The notes under the pieces are model-generated. The model did no database searches, had not been told where the DNA came from, and worked only from the letters and a program-made list of their open reading frames with translations. DNA of 64,000 bases, from assembly GCA_017542245.1 (NCBI GenBank), contig JAFXXN010000074.1, forward strand, positions 25,057 through 89,056, given 5' to 3'. How positions within the stretch are numbered: the first letter of the stretch is position 1; each line of letters begins with the position of its first letter. The position numbers and the translations under genes were made by a program. This DNA comes from Lachnospiraceae bacterium. Its GTDB lineage: Bacteria > Bacillota > Clostridia > Lachnospirales > Lachnospiraceae. This document shows positions 42,363-51,048 of the stretch, piece after piece.

Positions 42363-43853
42363 ATGTTAACAATATCAATCGCAATGGATGAGAAAAAGGG
42401 CATCGGTTATAAAGGCCGGCTGCCATGGCATTTAAAGGAAGAACTGCAGCTGTTCAAGTCCAATACCATGGGCAAGAACATCTTAATGGGACAGACTACT
42501 TATGACGGTTTACCGCGTAAGCTGAAAGGCAGACATACCATCGTCTGCTCAATTGATCCTGAATATAAAGTGAATGATCCTGATGCTGAAGTAACATATG
42601 ATCTGAAGAAGTTCCTGGATGAACACGAATTCAGTGATGATGAAGTAATCGTCTGCGGTGGAGCTTCCATTTACAGACAGGCCTATCCGTTCTGCTCAAA
42701 AGCTCTTATCTCTTTTGTAAAAGGTGAGTATGAAACAGATACCCGTTTTGACATCTTTGATCTCAATGACTGGAATATTGATAAGGAAGTTGAATACGAA
42801 GACTTCATTTACAGAGAACTAAGCCGAAAGAGAAATGACAAGGCCATCTTCGTAACAGGCTGCTGCGGTTACATAGGTTCTCATACCGTTGTGGAACTGC
42901 TGAACGATAACTATGATGTTGTGGGACTTGATAACTTCAGCAACTCCAAACCGGAAGTACTGAACAAGATCACGGAACTGACCGGTAAGAAGGTAAAATT
43001 CTATGAAGGCAACATGCTGGACAGAGAATTACTGGAAAAGATCTTTGATGAAAACAATATCGGTGCAGTCATTGACTTTGCTGCTTATAAGGCAGTAGGC
43101 GACAGCGTTAAGAAACCTGTTGAATACTATACCAACAATGTCAGCAGTGTTCTGACACTTCTGGCTGTCATGAAGGAAAAGAACGTCAAGTCAATCGTCT
43201 TCTCTTCTTCAGCTACTGTCTACGGTTCTGAAAACCCGGTTCCGTTTAAGGAAGACATGCCAATCGGCGGCACGACCAATCCATATGGAACAAGTAAGGT
43301 TTTCGTAGAACAGATTCTGAAGGATCTCTGCTTCGCTGACAACACTTTCAATGCCTGTGTCTTAAGATATTTCAACCCTATCGGCGCACATGAAAGCGGA
43401 CTGATCGGTGAGAATCCTAACGGCGTACCGGCAAACTTACTGCCATTCATTGACAAGGTAGCCATGGGCAAACTGGAAAAGCTGAACATCTTCGGCGATG
43501 ACTATCCGACACCAGATGGCACCGGCGTCAGAGATTACATTCATGTAGTTGACCTGGCTAAGGTTCACATCAAGGGTTTGGAAAAGATCGCTCATAAAAA
43601 CGGCAGTTATTATGTATACAATATTGGTACCGGCGTAGGCTACAGTGTACTGGATATCGTAAAGGCCTACGAAAAGGTAAATGACATTAAGATTCCTTAT
43701 GTTATTGCTCCAAGAAGACCAGGCGACATCGCAACCTGCTACGCTGATTCCAGCAAGGCTAACAGAGAACTTAACTGGCACACTACCAAGGATCTGGAAG
43801 ACATGTGCCGCGACTGCTACAGATTCGTTGTAAACTGCAGCAAGGAACAGTAA
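42363..43853 (+). CDS. Dihydrofolate reductase-UDP-glucose 4-epimerase (GalE) fusion
   Basis: A single frame of 496 residues joins two complete enzymes. Residues 1-157 are a dihydrofolate reductase: GIGYKGRLPWHLKEEL with an acidic residue (E27) at the catalytic position, GRHTIVCS near 56-63 and VCGGASIY near 97-104. Residues about 161-496 are GalE: TGCCGYIGSHT with the NAD glycine motif at 166-172, SSSATVYG and NPYGTSK (catalytic tyrosine and lysine), then YFNPIGAH. The linker is only a few charged residues (KRNDK). GGTGAGGTG precedes the ATG. DHFR makes tetrahydrofolate with NADPH; GalE interconverts UDP-glucose and UDP-galactose. No metabolic reason for the fusion is evident. Confidence 0.93.
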   Translation: MLTISIAMDEKKGIGYKGRLPWHLKEELQLFKSNTMGKNILMGQTTYDGLPRKLKGRHTIVCSIDPEYKVNDPDAEVTYDLKKFLDEHEFSDDEVIVCGGASIYRQAYPFCSKALISFVKGEYETDTRFDIFDLNDWNIDKEVEYEDFIYRELSRKRNDKAIFVTGCCGYIGSHTVVELLNDNYDVVGLDNFSNSKPEVLNKITELTGKKVKFYEGNMLDRELLEKIFDENNIGAVIDFAAYKAVGDSVKKPVEYYTNNVSSVLTLLAVMKEKNVKSIVFSSSATVYGSENPVPFKEDMPIGGTTNPYGTSKVFVEQILKDLCFADNTFNACVLRYFNPIGAHESGLIGENPNGVPANLLPFIDKVAMGKLEKLNIFGDDYPTPDGTGVRDYIHVVDLAKVHIKGLEKIAHKNGSYYVYNIGTGVGYSVLDIVKAYEKVNDIKIPYVIAPRRPGDIATCYADSSKANRELNWHTTKDLEDMCRDCYRFVVNCSKEQ

Positions 43854-43862
43854 GAAGATATG

Positions 43863-43890
43863 ACCGGATATGATTGTATCCGGTTTTATT
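43863..43890 (+). terminator. Rho-independent terminator after the DHFR-GalE gene
   Basis: ACCGGATA (43,863-43,870) pairs with TATCCGGT (43,877-43,884), followed by TTTATT. Confidence 0.75.
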
Positions 43891-43936
43891 ATCGGCTGCA
43901 CATATGATATATTGATAGTATCAGGAGGACAGAATA

Positions 43937-45403
43937 ATGGATAATATTGAAAAGCTGGTTTTACTGCACTCAAATGACATGCACGGTGACTTTCTGGCGG
44001 AAGCCAAGGACGGCAGTGAGGTAGGCGGTGTCTCTCTTTTATCCGGTTACATCAAGCAGCAGCGTGAAGAGAATCCTAATGTCTTATATGCCATTGCGGG
44101 AGACATGTTCAGAGGCTCGGTAATCGACAGTGAGTACCGCGGTTTCTCAACCATAGAACTAATGAACTTTCTCAATCCTGATATCGTGACCTTGGGTAAC
44201 CATGAAGTTGACTACGGACTGACACATCTGCTGTTTCTGGAGAAGTGTGCCAAGTTCCCGATCGTTAATGCCAACATGTACATCAAGACCAATCACACCA
44301 GACTGTTTACGCCATACAAGATCATTGATGTAAACGGACTGCATATCATGTTCATCGGTATCATTACCGAAGAAGTACTGGCCTCTACAAAAAGTGAGTC
44401 AATTGTCGGAACTTTCGTTGATGTCTGGGAAGCTGCTAAGCAGGTTGGTGTCATCATTGATAACTACAAGACAACCAGAGTAGACCTGACGGTATTGCTG
44501 ACACATATAGGTTATGAAAATGACATTGAACTGGCTAAGGTCCTTGACCCTGAATGGCGTGTTGACATGATCATCGGAGGTCATTCCCACACCTTATTAA
44601 CAAGACCTAAGGTCATAAATAACGTTCCTATCGTACAGGTCGGTGTCGGTACCGATCAGATCGGACGTTTTGAAATCAACATCAATACTGAACAACATAA
44701 GATGATCGATTATAAGTGGGAAGTAGTTCCAATTACTTCAAAGAACTGTCCGACTGATCCGATTCTGGAAGAAGTACTGCAGAACTATAAGAAGGAAACA
44801 GACCGCAAGTTCGGCCGTGTCTTAACCGTATTCAAGAGAGAACTGACACATCCTTCCCGTGCTCAGGAAACGGAACTGGGTAATCTGTTCGCTGACCTGC
44901 TGCAGGTTGACTCCAGCTTTGATGTCATGTTCTACGGTTCCGGTTCAATCAGAAAGAAAAAAGTCGGACCAATCGTCCGCTACCAGGATCTGCTGGAGAC
45001 CGTACCGTTCCAGAACCGGGTCTACATGCTGGAAGTAACAGGACGGCAGTTCAGACACATGTGCCGGCATTATCTGAAACAGAGTGTTGTTACCAAGGGT
45101 GAATCGGAATTCTACCAGCTTTCAGCCGGCATGAAGGTTGTCTATAACTACGCCACTGATACCCTGGAAGAGTGCTCATTAAACGGTAATGAGATCACTG
45201 ATGACCAGTGGCTCAAGATAGCCTTACAGAGTTTCCATTACCTTAACTTCACCGAATTCTTCGATGTGGACATTAAGGAAGTAGAGGCACATAAGAAAGC
45301 CAGAATGGTCATTACCAATGACTTCTCAATCTTTGAAGAACTGCTGTCATCAGCCAACAATACCGATGCAGAAGTGGAAGGCAGAATAGTTATTAAACAG
45401 TAA
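43937..45403 (+). CDS. 5'-nucleotidase/UshA-family metallophosphoesterase, apparently cytoplasmic
   Basis: This 488-residue protein has the N-terminal calcineurin-like domain (LLHSNDMHGD near 8-17, GDMFRGS near 55, LGNHEVDYG near 85-93, IGGHSHT near 212) and a 5'-nucleotidase C-terminal domain (ELGNLFADLLQ near 314 and a YGSGSIR segment near 333). UshA relatives are normally exported; this one starts directly at the phosphatase domain with no signal peptide or membrane helix. AGGAGG lies 9 bases before the ATG, so a missed start is unlikely. It may hydrolyse nucleotides or related phosphoesters inside the cell. Confidence 0.88.
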   Translation: MDNIEKLVLLHSNDMHGDFLAEAKDGSEVGGVSLLSGYIKQQREENPNVLYAIAGDMFRGSVIDSEYRGFSTIELMNFLNPDIVTLGNHEVDYGLTHLLFLEKCAKFPIVNANMYIKTNHTRLFTPYKIIDVNGLHIMFIGIITEEVLASTKSESIVGTFVDVWEAAKQVGVIIDNYKTTRVDLTVLLTHIGYENDIELAKVLDPEWRVDMIIGGHSHTLLTRPKVINNVPIVQVGVGTDQIGRFEININTEQHKMIDYKWEVVPITSKNCPTDPILEEVLQNYKKETDRKFGRVLTVFKRELTHPSRAQETELGNLFADLLQVDSSFDVMFYGSGSIRKKKVGPIVRYQDLLETVPFQNRVYMLEVTGRQFRHMCRHYLKQSVVTKGESEFYQLSAGMKVVYNYATDTLEECSLNGNEITDDQWLKIALQSFHYLNFTEFFDVDIKEVEAHKKARMVITNDFSIFEELLSSANNTDAEVEGRIVIKQ

Positions 45404-45429
45404 AAGTTGTTGTTAAAAATATTGAAAAG

Positions 45430-45455
45430 ACAGGGTGTTAAAATCCTGTTTTTTG
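45430..45455 (+). terminator. Weak rho-independent terminator
   Basis: ACAGG (45,430-45,434) and CCTGT (45,445-45,449) form a short stem with a 10-base loop followed by TTTTTTG, after the nucleotidase-like gene. Confidence 0.5.
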
Positions 45456-45558
45456 TTACCGGAAAACTTTTTTATAATGTAAGCCTTTACACTTTCAAAC
45501 GGATATTTTCAGATAAAAAACATATGTTATAATATTGGGCTGAAGGGAGGGGAAAAAT

Positions 45559-46923
45559 ATGAAAAAACGCAGAAAAAAGGTCAACATGCTTGAAGGAAAT
45601 CTGCTGGAAAACGTCATATTATTTGCCCTGCCTGTAATTGCTTCCGGCATCATGCAGCTGCTGTTCAACGCCATTGACATGGTTGTTGTCGGTAAGTATT
45701 CCGGTAATGCTTCAATGGCAGCCGTCAGCTCAACCGGTGCATTGATCAATCTGGTGACCAACATGTTTATCGGACTGTCGATCGGTACCAGTGTTACGGT
45801 AGCCAAGAGGATCGGAGCCGGGGACAATAAAAAGGTAACACTGGCTGTTCATACTTCCATTACGGTAGCCCTTGTTGCCGGTGTAGTATTAACAGTATTC
45901 GGTGTCTTATTCAGTCGTCCTTTACTGGTAATGATGAAGTCACCTGATGATGTCATTGATCTCAGTTCGCTTTATCTGAAAGTGTACTTTACCGGTATGC
46001 TGGCCACGATGGTCTATAACTTCGGCAGTGCCGTCTTAAGAGCTAAGGGTGATACCAAAAAGCCATTATATGCCTTAACGGTTGCCGGTATATTGAACGC
46101 CTTACTGAATCTGTTCTTTGTCATAACACTTAAGATGGATGTTGCCGGTGTCGGTCTGGCCAGTTCCATTTCTTCATATGTATCAGCCGGTATGATCATT
46201 TATGCCTTAGTGCATGAAACTGATCCAGTCAAACTGAATCTCAGGAAGCTTAGCATTGATAAGGAATCTCTGATTGATATTGCCAAGGTTGGTATACCAT
46301 CAGGTATTCAGGGTACGGTATTTTCCCTAAGTAACGTAGTCATTCAGTCATCAGTAAATGAATTCGGAAAGATAACGATGGCCGGTAATGGGGCTGCTGC
46401 CTCAATTGAAGGCTTTGTCTATAATGCCATGAATGCCTTCTATCAGACCTGCATGACCTTTACCAGTCAGAACCTGGGAGCCGGGAAGGTAAAGCGTATA
46501 AAGAAAATACTGGCAACCTGTCAGTTATGTGTGATCGTTACAGGCCTGATCGCGGGATTAGGTGCATACGCTGCCGGTGATTTCCTGTTAGGATTGTATT
46601 CAGATGATCCTGCCGTTATCGCAGCCGGATTTGACCGCATGTATTATGTAGGACGTATTTACTTCATCTGCGGTATCATGGATGTCTTTGTAGGAGCCTT
46701 AAGAGGAATGGGTGCTTCCGTAGGACCGATGATCGTAGCCTTATTAGGAGCCTGTGCCTTCCGTCTGGTATGGATCGCTACCTATTTCCAGGCACACCAC
46801 ACCATCAACAATCTTTACATATCATACCCGTTAAGCTGGATCATAACAGGCTTTGTTCATTTCCTGACATTCCTGTTTGTATACAGAAGGGCATGTAAAA
46901 GAGTTAATAATGAAAGTTTATAG
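45559..46923 (+). CDS. MATE-family efflux transporter (second)
   Basis: The 454-residue protein has twelve hydrophobic segments in two related halves: LLENVILFALPVIASGIMQ opens the first and LIDIAKVGIPSGIQGTVFS the second, the normal MatE pattern. It differs clearly from the minus-strand MATE gene at 38.5 kb, so the two probably handle different substrates. GGGAGG precedes the ATG and a TATAAT-like box lies at about 45,529. The C-terminus is basic (RRACKRVNNESL). Confidence 0.92.
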   Translation: MKKRRKKVNMLEGNLLENVILFALPVIASGIMQLLFNAIDMVVVGKYSGNASMAAVSSTGALINLVTNMFIGLSIGTSVTVAKRIGAGDNKKVTLAVHTSITVALVAGVVLTVFGVLFSRPLLVMMKSPDDVIDLSSLYLKVYFTGMLATMVYNFGSAVLRAKGDTKKPLYALTVAGILNALLNLFFVITLKMDVAGVGLASSISSYVSAGMIIYALVHETDPVKLNLRKLSIDKESLIDIAKVGIPSGIQGTVFSLSNVVIQSSVNEFGKITMAGNGAAASIEGFVYNAMNAFYQTCMTFTSQNLGAGKVKRIKKILATCQLCVIVTGLIAGLGAYAAGDFLLGLYSDDPAVIAAGFDRMYYVGRIYFICGIMDVFVGALRGMGASVGPMIVALLGACAFRLVWIATYFQAHHTINNLYISYPLSWIITGFVHFLTFLFVYRRACKRVNNESL

Positions 46924-46955
46924 AAAAGGTCTTTTTGAAAAAGGCCTTTTTCTGT
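46924..46955 (+). terminator. Strong rho-independent terminator
   Basis: AAAAGGTCTTTT and AAAAGGCCTTTT fold into a 12-base stem (one G-T pair) with a TGA loop, followed by TTTCTG. Confidence 0.75.
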
Positions 46956-47025
46956 GCGAAAGCTGTACCTATGAAAAAAAGATTCCGGTCTGTTATAATT
47001 TAAATAAATAAAGGAGATCATAATA

Positions 47026-47202
47026 ATGGAAGAAGTAACACTGAAGTGCCTTAACACTCTGCCGTGCCTGTGCAAGAATGTTAACTGTCCGAGACATGGA
47101 AGATGCTGTGAATGCGTTGCTCATCACCGAGCAATGGGAAAAGCTCCTAACTGCTATAAGGAATCAGGAATTATCCTGGTCCCAGAAGAGCCGAAAGAGT
47201 AG
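47026..47202 (+). CDS. Small cysteine-rich protein, putative metal-binding
   Basis: This 58-residue protein has eight cysteines (positions 8, 14, 16, 21, 27, 28, 30 and 43) and the core CPRHGRCCECVAHHR. It resembles small Firmicutes proteins with a 'CxRHGxCxxCxxHHR' pattern, probably binding zinc or another metal. Its function is unknown. AAGGAG sits 8 to 13 bases before the ATG, TATAAT lies at 46,994-46,999 and a terminator follows, so it is a complete single-gene unit. Confidence 0.75.
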   Translation: MEEVTLKCLNTLPCLCKNVNCPRHGRCCECVAHHRAMGKAPNCYKESGIILVPEEPKE

Positions 47203-47206
47203 AAAG

Positions 47207-47230
47207 AAAGGCAGTAAATGCCTTTTTCTT
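47207..47230 (+). terminator. Rho-independent terminator
   Basis: AAAGGCA (47,207-47,213) and TGCCTTT (47,219-47,225) form a 7-base stem with a 5-base loop followed by TTCTTT. Confidence 0.75.
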
Positions 47231-47273
47231 TAGATTGGCATGATTGTATAATTATATTAATGAGGAAATAGTT

Positions 47274-48500
47274 ATGAAAAATATAGTCGATAGGTTTATC
47301 AGCTACACGCTGATCGATACAACATCAGCTGAAGACAGTGAGAAGTGCCCAAGCAATCCCAATGAATTCATTCTGGCCAGACAGCTGGAAACAGAATTAA
47401 AGGAACTGGGATTACAGGATGTCAAAGTTGATGACAACTGCTTTGTTTACGGTTATCTGCCGGCCAACACAGATAAAAAGTGCGATACCGTCGGATTTTT
47501 GGCTCACATGGACACTTCCAATGCTACAAGCGGCAAAGACATCAAAGCCAGAATTATTGAAAACTATGACGGTAAGGACATTGAGTTAAGTGAGGGCATC
47601 TGGACCAAGGTTGAAGATTACCCGCAGATCGCCGAATTAAAGGGTAAGGATATCATCGTTACTGACGGTACAACTTTATTAGGCGCCGATGATAAGGCCG
47701 GTGTGGCCATCATCATGGATGTCTTAACTGAACTGGTCAGCCATCCTGAGATAGAACACGGCAACATCAGGGTCAGCTTTACACCAGATGAAGAGATAGG
47801 TTCCGGCATCAGCCACATTGACCTTAATGAGTTCAAGGTTGATTATGCCTATACCCTGGATGGCGGCAATATCAACGCAATAGACTATGAAACATTCAAC
47901 GCTGCCAGTGCCCATGTTGTGGTTCATGGCAACAGCATTCATCCGGGCGACGCCAAGGGAAGAATGATCAATGCCTGTCAGGTACTGATGGATTTCCATG
48001 CCATGCTGCCGGTATTTGAAAGACCTGAATTCACCGAGAAAAGAGAAGGCTTCAATCACATGGTTGGCATGTCAGGAACCGTTGAAAAGGCTGAAGCTTA
48101 TTATATAATCAGAAATCACGATTCCGCTTTGCTGGAAAAGCAGAAGAAGGAATTTGAAAATATCAGAGATCACGTCAATAAAATGTATGGTAAGCAGATC
48201 GTTGAAGTTGGTTTGAGAAATGCTTACCGTAACATGAAGGAAGCCTTTGCGGATAAGATGCACATCATTGAACTGGCCAATAAAGCCATCGAAGCTGCCG
48301 GTCATAAACCGGTAAGCGAGCCGGTCAGAGGCGGTACTGACGGCTCACAGCTGACCTTCATGGGCATACCGACTCCTAACCTGGGAACAGGCGGTATGTT
48401 CTACCATGGCAATCATGAGCTGCTGTGCATTGATGACATGAAGGAAATGGTAAAAATAGTAATTAACCTTGTAGGCAACATAGTGGAAAGAGGGCAGTAA
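47274..48500 (+). CDS. pepT: PepT: peptidase T (tripeptidase, M20 family)
   Basis: PepT removes the N-terminal residue of tripeptides in the cytoplasm. The 408 residues carry the dizinc motifs LAHMDTS near 76, GADDKAG near 134 and TPDEEIGSG near 165, plus the RGGTDGSQL segment near 343; these are the PepT variant of M20. The ATG at 47,274 has GAGGAAA upstream; an in-frame TTG at 47,244 is within the promoter region. nagA starts one base after the stop codon. Confidence 0.95.
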   Translation: MKNIVDRFISYTLIDTTSAEDSEKCPSNPNEFILARQLETELKELGLQDVKVDDNCFVYGYLPANTDKKCDTVGFLAHMDTSNATSGKDIKARIIENYDGKDIELSEGIWTKVEDYPQIAELKGKDIIVTDGTTLLGADDKAGVAIIMDVLTELVSHPEIEHGNIRVSFTPDEEIGSGISHIDLNEFKVDYAYTLDGGNINAIDYETFNAASAHVVVHGNSIHPGDAKGRMINACQVLMDFHAMLPVFERPEFTEKREGFNHMVGMSGTVEKAEAYYIIRNHDSALLEKQKKEFENIRDHVNKMYGKQIVEVGLRNAYRNMKEAFADKMHIIELANKAIEAAGHKPVSEPVRGGTDGSQLTFMGIPTPNLGTGGMFYHGNHELLCIDDMKEMVKIVINLVGNIVERGQ

Positions 48501-48501
48501 G

Positions 48502-49644
48502 ATGATAATTCAGAGTAAAAGAGTCTGGATCTCAGACAGATTTATAGAATCTCAGTTGGAGATTGAAAACGGAAAAATCGAAAGAGTACTGGCATATGGA
48601 GAAAAGCCTGCTGACAGAGACTATGGCAATAATCGCATCATACCGGGAATGATCGATGTTCACACCCATGGTGCCTACGGTTTCGATACCAACGACGGTG
48701 AACCGGAAGGTTTGAGAAACTGGGCAAAAAGACTACCCGTGGACGAAGGTGTTACGGCTTTCCAGCCAACTACCATTACTCAGAGCGTTGAGGTATTAGA
48801 CAATGCACTGAAGAACGTTGTCAATGTCGTTGAAGAAGGATATCAGGGGGCTGAGATTCTGGGCATTCATTTTGAAGGCCCATATCTCGATGTCACAAAA
48901 AAAGGCGCCCAGCCTGAAGAATTCATACTGGATGCCGATGTTGAACAGTTTAAGCATTATCAGGAAACAGCCAAGGGTCTGATTCATTACATAGCCCTGG
49001 CTCCTGAACATGATAAGGATTATGCCTTAACCAGATGGTGTGCAGCCAACGGTGTAGTTGTTTCAATGGGACATACCAACGGTACCTTTAATGATGCCCG
49101 GATGGGTATCGCCAACGGGGCTAAGACCATGACCCATGTTTATAACGGCATGAGTGCCTATGGACACCGTGAGTTAGGCATGATCGGGGCAGCCTTAAGA
49201 TTCAGAGACGTATACGGTGAAATCATTACCGATGGCATCCATGTTAATGTTGAAGCCGTTAAGGTTTTCTATGAGGCCAAGCATCCGGGATATGCCGTCA
49301 TGATTTCCGACAGCTTAAGACCAAAGGGACTGCCGGTTGGTGAATATACCAGCGGCGGCATGAAGATCAGAGTCTGTGAAGACGGCAGTGCCAGACTGGT
49401 ACCGCAGGGCAATCTGGCAGGCTCTACTGTCAGAATGAATAAGGCGTTACAGGTTCTGATTGAAAAGGCCAACGTGCCGGTTGATCTGGCGATTAATTCC
49501 GCTACGGCTAACCCGGCCAGACTGTTAGGCGTTGATGAGCGAAAAGGTTCATTAACGGCTGGTCATGATGCCGATATCGCTGTACTGGATGATAACTATG
49601 AAGTTGTACAGACTTATGTCAGAGGAGAGGAATATAAGATATAA
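48502..49644 (+). CDS. nagA: NagA: N-acetylglucosamine-6-phosphate deacetylase
   Basis: NagA deacetylates GlcNAc-6-phosphate to glucosamine-6-phosphate, the substrate of NagB. The 380-residue amidohydrolase has DVHTHGAYGFDTNDG near 52-66, HFEGPYL near 124-130, MGHTNGT near 190 and HVYNGMS near 212, followed by SDSLRP near 268. It is linked to pepT, suggesting joint use of cell-wall fragments or mucin breakdown products. Its partner nagB stands apart at 40 kb. Confidence 0.95.
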   Translation: MIIQSKRVWISDRFIESQLEIENGKIERVLAYGEKPADRDYGNNRIIPGMIDVHTHGAYGFDTNDGEPEGLRNWAKRLPVDEGVTAFQPTTITQSVEVLDNALKNVVNVVEEGYQGAEILGIHFEGPYLDVTKKGAQPEEFILDADVEQFKHYQETAKGLIHYIALAPEHDKDYALTRWCAANGVVVSMGHTNGTFNDARMGIANGAKTMTHVYNGMSAYGHRELGMIGAALRFRDVYGEIITDGIHVNVEAVKVFYEAKHPGYAVMISDSLRPKGLPVGEYTSGGMKIRVCEDGSARLVPQGNLAGSTVRMNKALQVLIEKANVPVDLAINSATANPARLLGVDERKGSLTAGHDADIAVLDDNYEVVQTYVRGEEYKI

Positions 49645-50211
49645 ATGGCTTTAAGCAAGGGCAGAAAGGCACAGATACGTAACATAATTGCGGCCGTACT
49701 GGTTGTTTTTCTGCTGGGCTATAAGATCTATACGGACCTTAACCCAACTTCTCCGGTACTGGATATCTTCAGTTATACCGATGATGAAGTGGTACTGCAG
49801 GCAGCGGCCTATAAGCGTACAGTCGATGGGGATACGATCGTTGTTACCATGAATGCCCAGGATGTCACGATCCGTCTGATTGGTGTTGATGCTCCGGAAT
49901 CAACCAGCTGCAGCATACAGGAGTGTACGGACGCCGGTAAGGCAGCCTATGAGTACACTAACGGATACTTTAAACTGGGCCAGACCATTTATCTGGAATT
50001 TGACCGCGGTCAGAATGACAAGTACGGACGTACTTTGGCTTATGTCTGGTTAAGCAACAGCTGCAAGTTCAATGACTTCAATGATTTCAAGAAGTATAAC
50101 TTCAATGCATTGCTGCTGCAGAATACCGAAACAAGGGCGAAGTACTATTCTCCTAATGGCAAGTACCGCAAGTGGTTTAACCGCATCGACAGACTAAAGA
50201 ACATTTATTAG
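49645..50211 (+). CDS. Membrane-anchored thermonuclease-family (SNase) protein
   Basis: This 188-residue protein has one hydrophobic segment (IIAAVLVVFLLGYKIY, about 13-28) that would act as signal anchor, then an SNase-like domain: YKRTVDGDTIVV near 56, IRLIGVDAPES near 76-86 and DKYGRTLAYVW near 127. The catalytic arginine and glutamate positions of the family fall in these motifs. It probably degrades nucleic acids outside the membrane. The ATG directly follows the nagA stop. Confidence 0.87.
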   Translation: MALSKGRKAQIRNIIAAVLVVFLLGYKIYTDLNPTSPVLDIFSYTDDEVVLQAAAYKRTVDGDTIVVTMNAQDVTIRLIGVDAPESTSCSIQECTDAGKAAYEYTNGYFKLGQTIYLEFDRGQNDKYGRTLAYVWLSNSCKFNDFNDFKKYNFNALLLQNTETRAKYYSPNGKYRKWFNRIDRLKNIY

Positions 50212-50373
50212 GAAACTGGCATATCTCTTAATCGTTATTACTGTTTTCTGCAGTATTCTTACATCTCTGGTCTCATTATACAGATTGACGTAGTAATTGA
50301 AGGTCTGAGTCTGATTGGTAAAGGACGTTGTATCAATGATATGGGTAAGTTCCCTGGTTGTATAATTAGTCAT
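50194..50373 (-). CDS. Small protein of unknown function (opposite strand)
   Basis: This 59-residue reading frame starts MTNYTTRELTHIID and ends YASFLINVL. It has a strong ribosome-binding site (GAGGTGAT) 7 bases before the ATG at 50,373, better than many genes here, and a possible promoter (TTGCTT, 17-base spacer, TCTTAT). An in-frame ATG at 50,382 falls inside the ribosome site. Its last 18 bases overlap the end of the nuclease gene on the other strand. I recognise no family; it is polar with a basic C-terminal part. Confidence 0.5.
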   Translation of the reverse strand: MTNYTTRELTHIIDTTSFTNQTQTFNYYVNLYNETRDVRILQKTVITIKRYASFLINVL

Positions 50374-50445
50374 GATTATCACCTCACACTTTCAATATAA
50401 GATATTTGAGAATATTTCCAAGCAAGCGTTTCTTGCCAGGGGTTT

Positions 50446-51048
50446 ATGATGATAAAGAACATTATATTTGACATGGGCAGAGTTCTGGTTGAATTCTATC
50501 CCGAAGATTTCCTGACCAAAGAGGGAATCACTGATAAAGAGGAAAGAGAACTTCTGTTAAGGGAGATATTTCATCATGAAGACTGGACCAACATGGATGC
50601 CGGTATCATGAGTGAACAGGAAATGTATGATGAAGCGGTAAAAAGAATCCCTGAACATCTGCATCAGACAGCTCATAACCTGATCTTTGACTGGAATGAC
50701 CCGATCATACCGGTAAAGGGGATGGAGGATTTTGTCAGGGAGTGTAAGGAAAAAGGATATGGAATATACCTGCTTTCCAATGCCTCCGTTGCCCAGCCTG
50801 TTTACTGGTTAAGAATACCGGGTCATCAGTACTTTGACGGCACGGTAGTATCAGCTCTTGAAAAGATCATGAAGCCTGATATCAGGATCTATCAGATCTT
50901 ATTGGACAGATATGGCTTAAAGGCTGAAGAGTGCCTGTTCATAGATGATGTGGCAAGAAACATTAAAGGTGCCGAAAAAGCCGGCATCAGAGGATACCTG
51001 TTTGATGGGGATGTTGATAAATTAAGAAAATACATAAATGACTTATGA
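50446..51048 (+). CDS. HAD-superfamily hydrolase, subfamily IA
   Basis: The 200-residue enzyme shows IIFDMGRVLVEF with the nucleophile aspartate near 9, LLSNAS near 108, the lysine in EKIMKPD near 141 and FIDDVARNIKGA near 165. The small helical cap between motifs I and II is that of epoxide-hydrolase N-terminus-like and YihX-like phosphatases. The substrate is unknown. Two consecutive ATG codons mark the start. Its stop overlaps the next gene by 4 bases (ATGA). Confidence 0.88.
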   Translation: MMIKNIIFDMGRVLVEFYPEDFLTKEGITDKEERELLLREIFHHEDWTNMDAGIMSEQEMYDEAVKRIPEHLHQTAHNLIFDWNDPIIPVKGMEDFVRECKEKGYGIYLLSNASVAQPVYWLRIPGHQYFDGTVVSALEKIMKPDIRIYQILLDRYGLKAEECLFIDDVARNIKGAEKAGIRGYLFDGDVDKLRKYINDL

